Part shown: positions 4,887-6,397 of the stretch, piece after piece
Layout of the letters: each line of letters begins with the position of its first letter
Position numbering within the stretch: the first letter of the stretch is position 1
NCBI GenBank assembly: GCA_005776735.1
Contig: SXOM01000273.1
Span: forward strand, 1 to 6,397
Direction: 5' to 3'
Length of the DNA: 6,397 bases
Source of the DNA: Pseudomonadota bacterium
Lineage (GTDB): Bacteria; Myxococcota_A; UBA796; SXON01
Translations under genes and position numbers: made by a program
Notes under the pieces: generated by a model
The model's database searches: none
What the model saw: only the letters and a program-made list of their open reading frames with translations
Told to the model about the DNA's origin: nothing

Positions 4887-5576
4887 ATGCTCGAGCACTA
4901 CATGGCGCAGGCTTCCACCTACGCGTCGCACGTCGACGGGCTGGTGTGGCTCATCCTGCTCATCACCGGCTTCTGGTTCATCGCCGCCGAGGTGATGTTC
5001 TTCTGGTTGTTGTGGCGCTTCCGCGCCCAGCCGGGGCACGCCGCCCGGTACATCGACGACCACGAGGAGCACGACATCAAGTACAAGTGGGTCGAGATCC
5101 CCCACCGGGTCATCCTGGCGTGCGACGTGGCGCTCATCGTCGGCGCCATCACGGTGTGGACCGAGGTGAAGCTCACCCGGCCACCCACCGACGAGACCAT
5201 CCGCATCACCGTGCAGCAGTGGGCGTGGACGTTCCAGCACCCGGGCGCCGACGGCCAGCTCGACACCGAAGACGACATCGTGTCCATCGACGAGATGCAC
5301 GTACAGGTGGGCAAGACCTACCTCTTCGAGCTCGCGTCCAAGGACGTGGTGCACAGCTTCAGCGTGCCGGCGTTCCGACTCAAGCAGGACGCCATCCCCG
5401 GCCGCGTGATCACGGGGTGGTTCTCCCCGACCCAGACGGGCGACTTCGACGTCCAGTGCGCCGAGATCTGCGGCATCGGGCACGGCATCATGCCGGCGCG
5501 CCTGGTGGTCTCGACGCCCGAGGACCACGCGGCCTGGCTCGCGAACCCCACCCACTACCTCGCCTACCAGTACTAG
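4887..5576 (+). CDS. coxB: Cytochrome c oxidase subunit II (CuA subunit)
   Basis: Subunit II accepts electrons from cytochrome c at its binuclear CuA centre and hands them to heme a in subunit I. The 229-residue product has two transmembrane helices (~19-43 and ~75-92) and a periplasmic cupredoxin domain (~104-215). All CuA ligands are present: H156, then C191, E193 (backbone), C195, H199 and M202 in QCAEICGIGHGIM. The aromatic electron-entry patch is QQWAWTF at 110-116. Between the patch and the CuA His is an acidic loop, DGQLDTEDDI (122-131), reminiscent of calcium-binding DxDG loops. There is no cleavable signal or lipobox, and no C-terminal cytochrome c domain, since the chain ends ~27 residues after M202. 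It starts 7 nt after the small membrane gene and is followed 13 nt later by coxA. It belongs with SURF1 and the diheme cytochrome in one functional unit. Confidence 0.96.
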   Translation: MLEHYMAQASTYASHVDGLVWLILLITGFWFIAAEVMFFWLLWRFRAQPGHAARYIDDHEEHDIKYKWVEIPHRVILACDVALIVGAITVWTEVKLTRPPTDETIRITVQQWAWTFQHPGADGQLDTEDDIVSIDEMHVQVGKTYLFELASKDVVHSFSVPAFRLKQDAIPGRVITGWFSPTQTGDFDVQCAEICGIGHGIMPARLVVSTPEDHAAWLANPTHYLAYQY

Positions 5577-5579
5577 GAG
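5575..5579 (+). promoter_or_regulatory. Ribosome binding site for coxA
   Basis: AGGAG begins inside the coxB TAG stop and ends 10 nt before the ATG at 5590. It supports that start, which keeps the His-rich N-terminal extension in the protein. Confidence 0.65.
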
Positions 5580-5589
5580 CCGCGGCATC

Positions 5590-6397
5590 ATGGCTCAGTC
5601 CCACGACCACGCACACGGGCACGACCCGGCGCACGGGCACCACGACCACCACGAAGAAGGGTGGTTCAAGAAGTACTTCTGGTCCACCGACCACAAGATG
5701 ATCGCCAAGCAGTACCTGCTCACCGGCATGGTGCTCGGCGTCGTCGGGGCGTACTTCGCCTACGTCTTCCGGATGCAGTTGGCGTTCCCCGGCAAGCCGG
5801 TGCCCGGGTACGGCCTGGTCACGGGCACCGACTACAACGCGCTGGTCACCAACCACGGCGCGGTCATGATCTTCTGGGTCGCGATGCCCGTGCTCATCGC
5901 CGCGTTCGGGAACTTCCTGATCCCGCTGATGATCGGCTGCGACGACATGGTCTTCCCGCGGCTCAACCGGCTCAGCTACCAGATCTTCCTGGTCAGCGCC
6001 CTGGTGCTGGGCGCGTCGTTCCTCGTCGAGGGCGGCGCGTTCGGCGGCGCGTGGACGTCGTACCCCCCGCTCAGCTCCAAGGCCGAGTACAGCCTCACCC
6101 CGCTCGGCCCGTCGTTGTGGCTCATCGCGGTCGCGCTCGAGTTCGTGGCGTTCCTGCTGGGCGGCATCAACTTCGTCACCACCGCGATGAACTCGCGCGC
6201 CCCGGGGATGAAGGCGTTCGACATCCCCATGGCGGTGTGGATGATCGTCATCGCGAGCATCCTCTTCATGGCGTCGGTCGGTCCGCTCGTCGCCGGCGCG
6301 GTGATGCTGCTCTTCGATCAGCTCATCGGCACCGGCTTCTTCGACCCCGACCGCGGCGGCGACCCGGTCCTGTGGCTGCACCTCTTCTGGTTCTTCG
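5590..6397 (+). CDS. coxA: Cytochrome c oxidase subunit I, N-terminal part
   Basis: Subunit I is the catalytic core of heme-copper oxidases, reducing O2 to water and pumping protons. The frame is open to the window edge, giving 269 residues of an expected ~550-600. It begins with a His-rich tail, nine His in residues 5-21, then STDHKMIAKQ and about five membrane helices (~40-62, 88-115, 129-147, 173-197, 213-245). H89 in TNHGAVM matches the low-spin heme a ligand. N108, D119 and N126 keep the 11- and 7-residue spacing of the D-channel residues N121, D132 and N139 of the Rhodobacter sphaeroides enzyme, and H89 sits 19 before N108 just as H102 does there. This favours an A-type, proton-pumping oxidase. 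WTSYPPLSS at 155-163 is another family signature. The fragment stops at LFWFF, immediately before the expected GHPEVY motif with the CuB His, the D-channel Glu and the cross-linked Tyr, so those cannot be checked. Confidence 0.96.
   Translation, partial: MAQSHDHAHGHDPAHGHHDHHEEGWFKKYFWSTDHKMIAKQYLLTGMVLGVVGAYFAYVFRMQLAFPGKPVPGYGLVTGTDYNALVTNHGAVMIFWVAMPVLIAAFGNFLIPLMIGCDDMVFPRLNRLSYQIFLVSALVLGASFLVEGGAFGGAWTSYPPLSSKAEYSLTPLGPSLWLIAVALEFVAFLLGGINFVTTAMNSRAPGMKAFDIPMAVWMIVIASILFMASVGPLVAGAVMLLFDQLIGTGFFDPDRGGDPVLWLHLFWFF

Noticed and set aside
5488..6381. 297-codon minus-strand frame opposite coxA
   Set aside because: Antisense to an unmistakable subunit I; composition is Arg/Glu/Asp/His-rich as expected for a shadow of hydrophobic codons.
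1..6397. Mobile element, CRISPR array, defence island or RNA gene
   Set aside because: No transposase, integrase, regularly spaced repeats, tRNA-like folds or defence domains were found on either strand; genes are tightly packed housekeeping or motility types.

Overview
The window is GC-rich DNA with every supportable gene on the + strand, packed almost end to end. It carries a type IV pilus-type ATPase and an aa3-type (heme-copper) cytochrome c oxidase locus, with an oxidase assembly factor, a lipoprotein signal and a membrane-bound cytochrome c. This points to an aerobic, diderm, probably pilus-bearing bacterium. The GC content, PilT paralogy and oxidase subunit style would suit Myxococcota or a related former 'deltaproteobacterial' lineage, but that placement is inference and not proven by the sequence.

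Layout, left to right: (1) the C-terminal end of a tetratricopeptide-repeat protein (2-169). (2) A 741-residue protein made of two complete PilT-like retraction ATPase modules fused in tandem with an exact 369-residue period (216-2441). (3) An unrecognised protein with two central membrane segments, starting 3 nt later (2445-3257). (4) A SURF1-family oxidase assembly protein whose GTG start overlaps the previous stop by 4 nt (3254-4072). (5) A 50-nt spacer with the only clearly AT-rich patch in the window, a possible promoter. (6) The oxidase operon proper: a diheme class I cytochrome c lipoprotein (4123-4758), an unlisted 37-residue single-helix membrane protein (4766-4879), CoxB/subunit II with an intact CuA site (4887-5576), and the first 269 residues of CoxA/subunit I (5590 to the window end).

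Working together: the diheme cytochrome probably passes electrons to the CuA centre of CoxB. CoxB feeds heme a and then heme a3-CuB in CoxA. SURF1 helps build the heme a3 centre. The 37-residue protein is placed like a small accessory subunit. The spacing of pilT, the unknown protein and surf1 suggests that a pilus-type ATPase is transcribed with an oxidase assembly factor, although functional linkage is not shown.

Most worth a second look are the fused double PilT, whose first half is diverged at the His box and the AIRNLIRE region, and the 37-residue protein, whose membrane helix contains a 9-codon internal repeat. Three of the genes (double PilT, diheme cytochrome, 37-residue protein) show internal tandem duplication with constant offsets. 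No RNA gene, CRISPR array, insertion sequence or defence system was seen.
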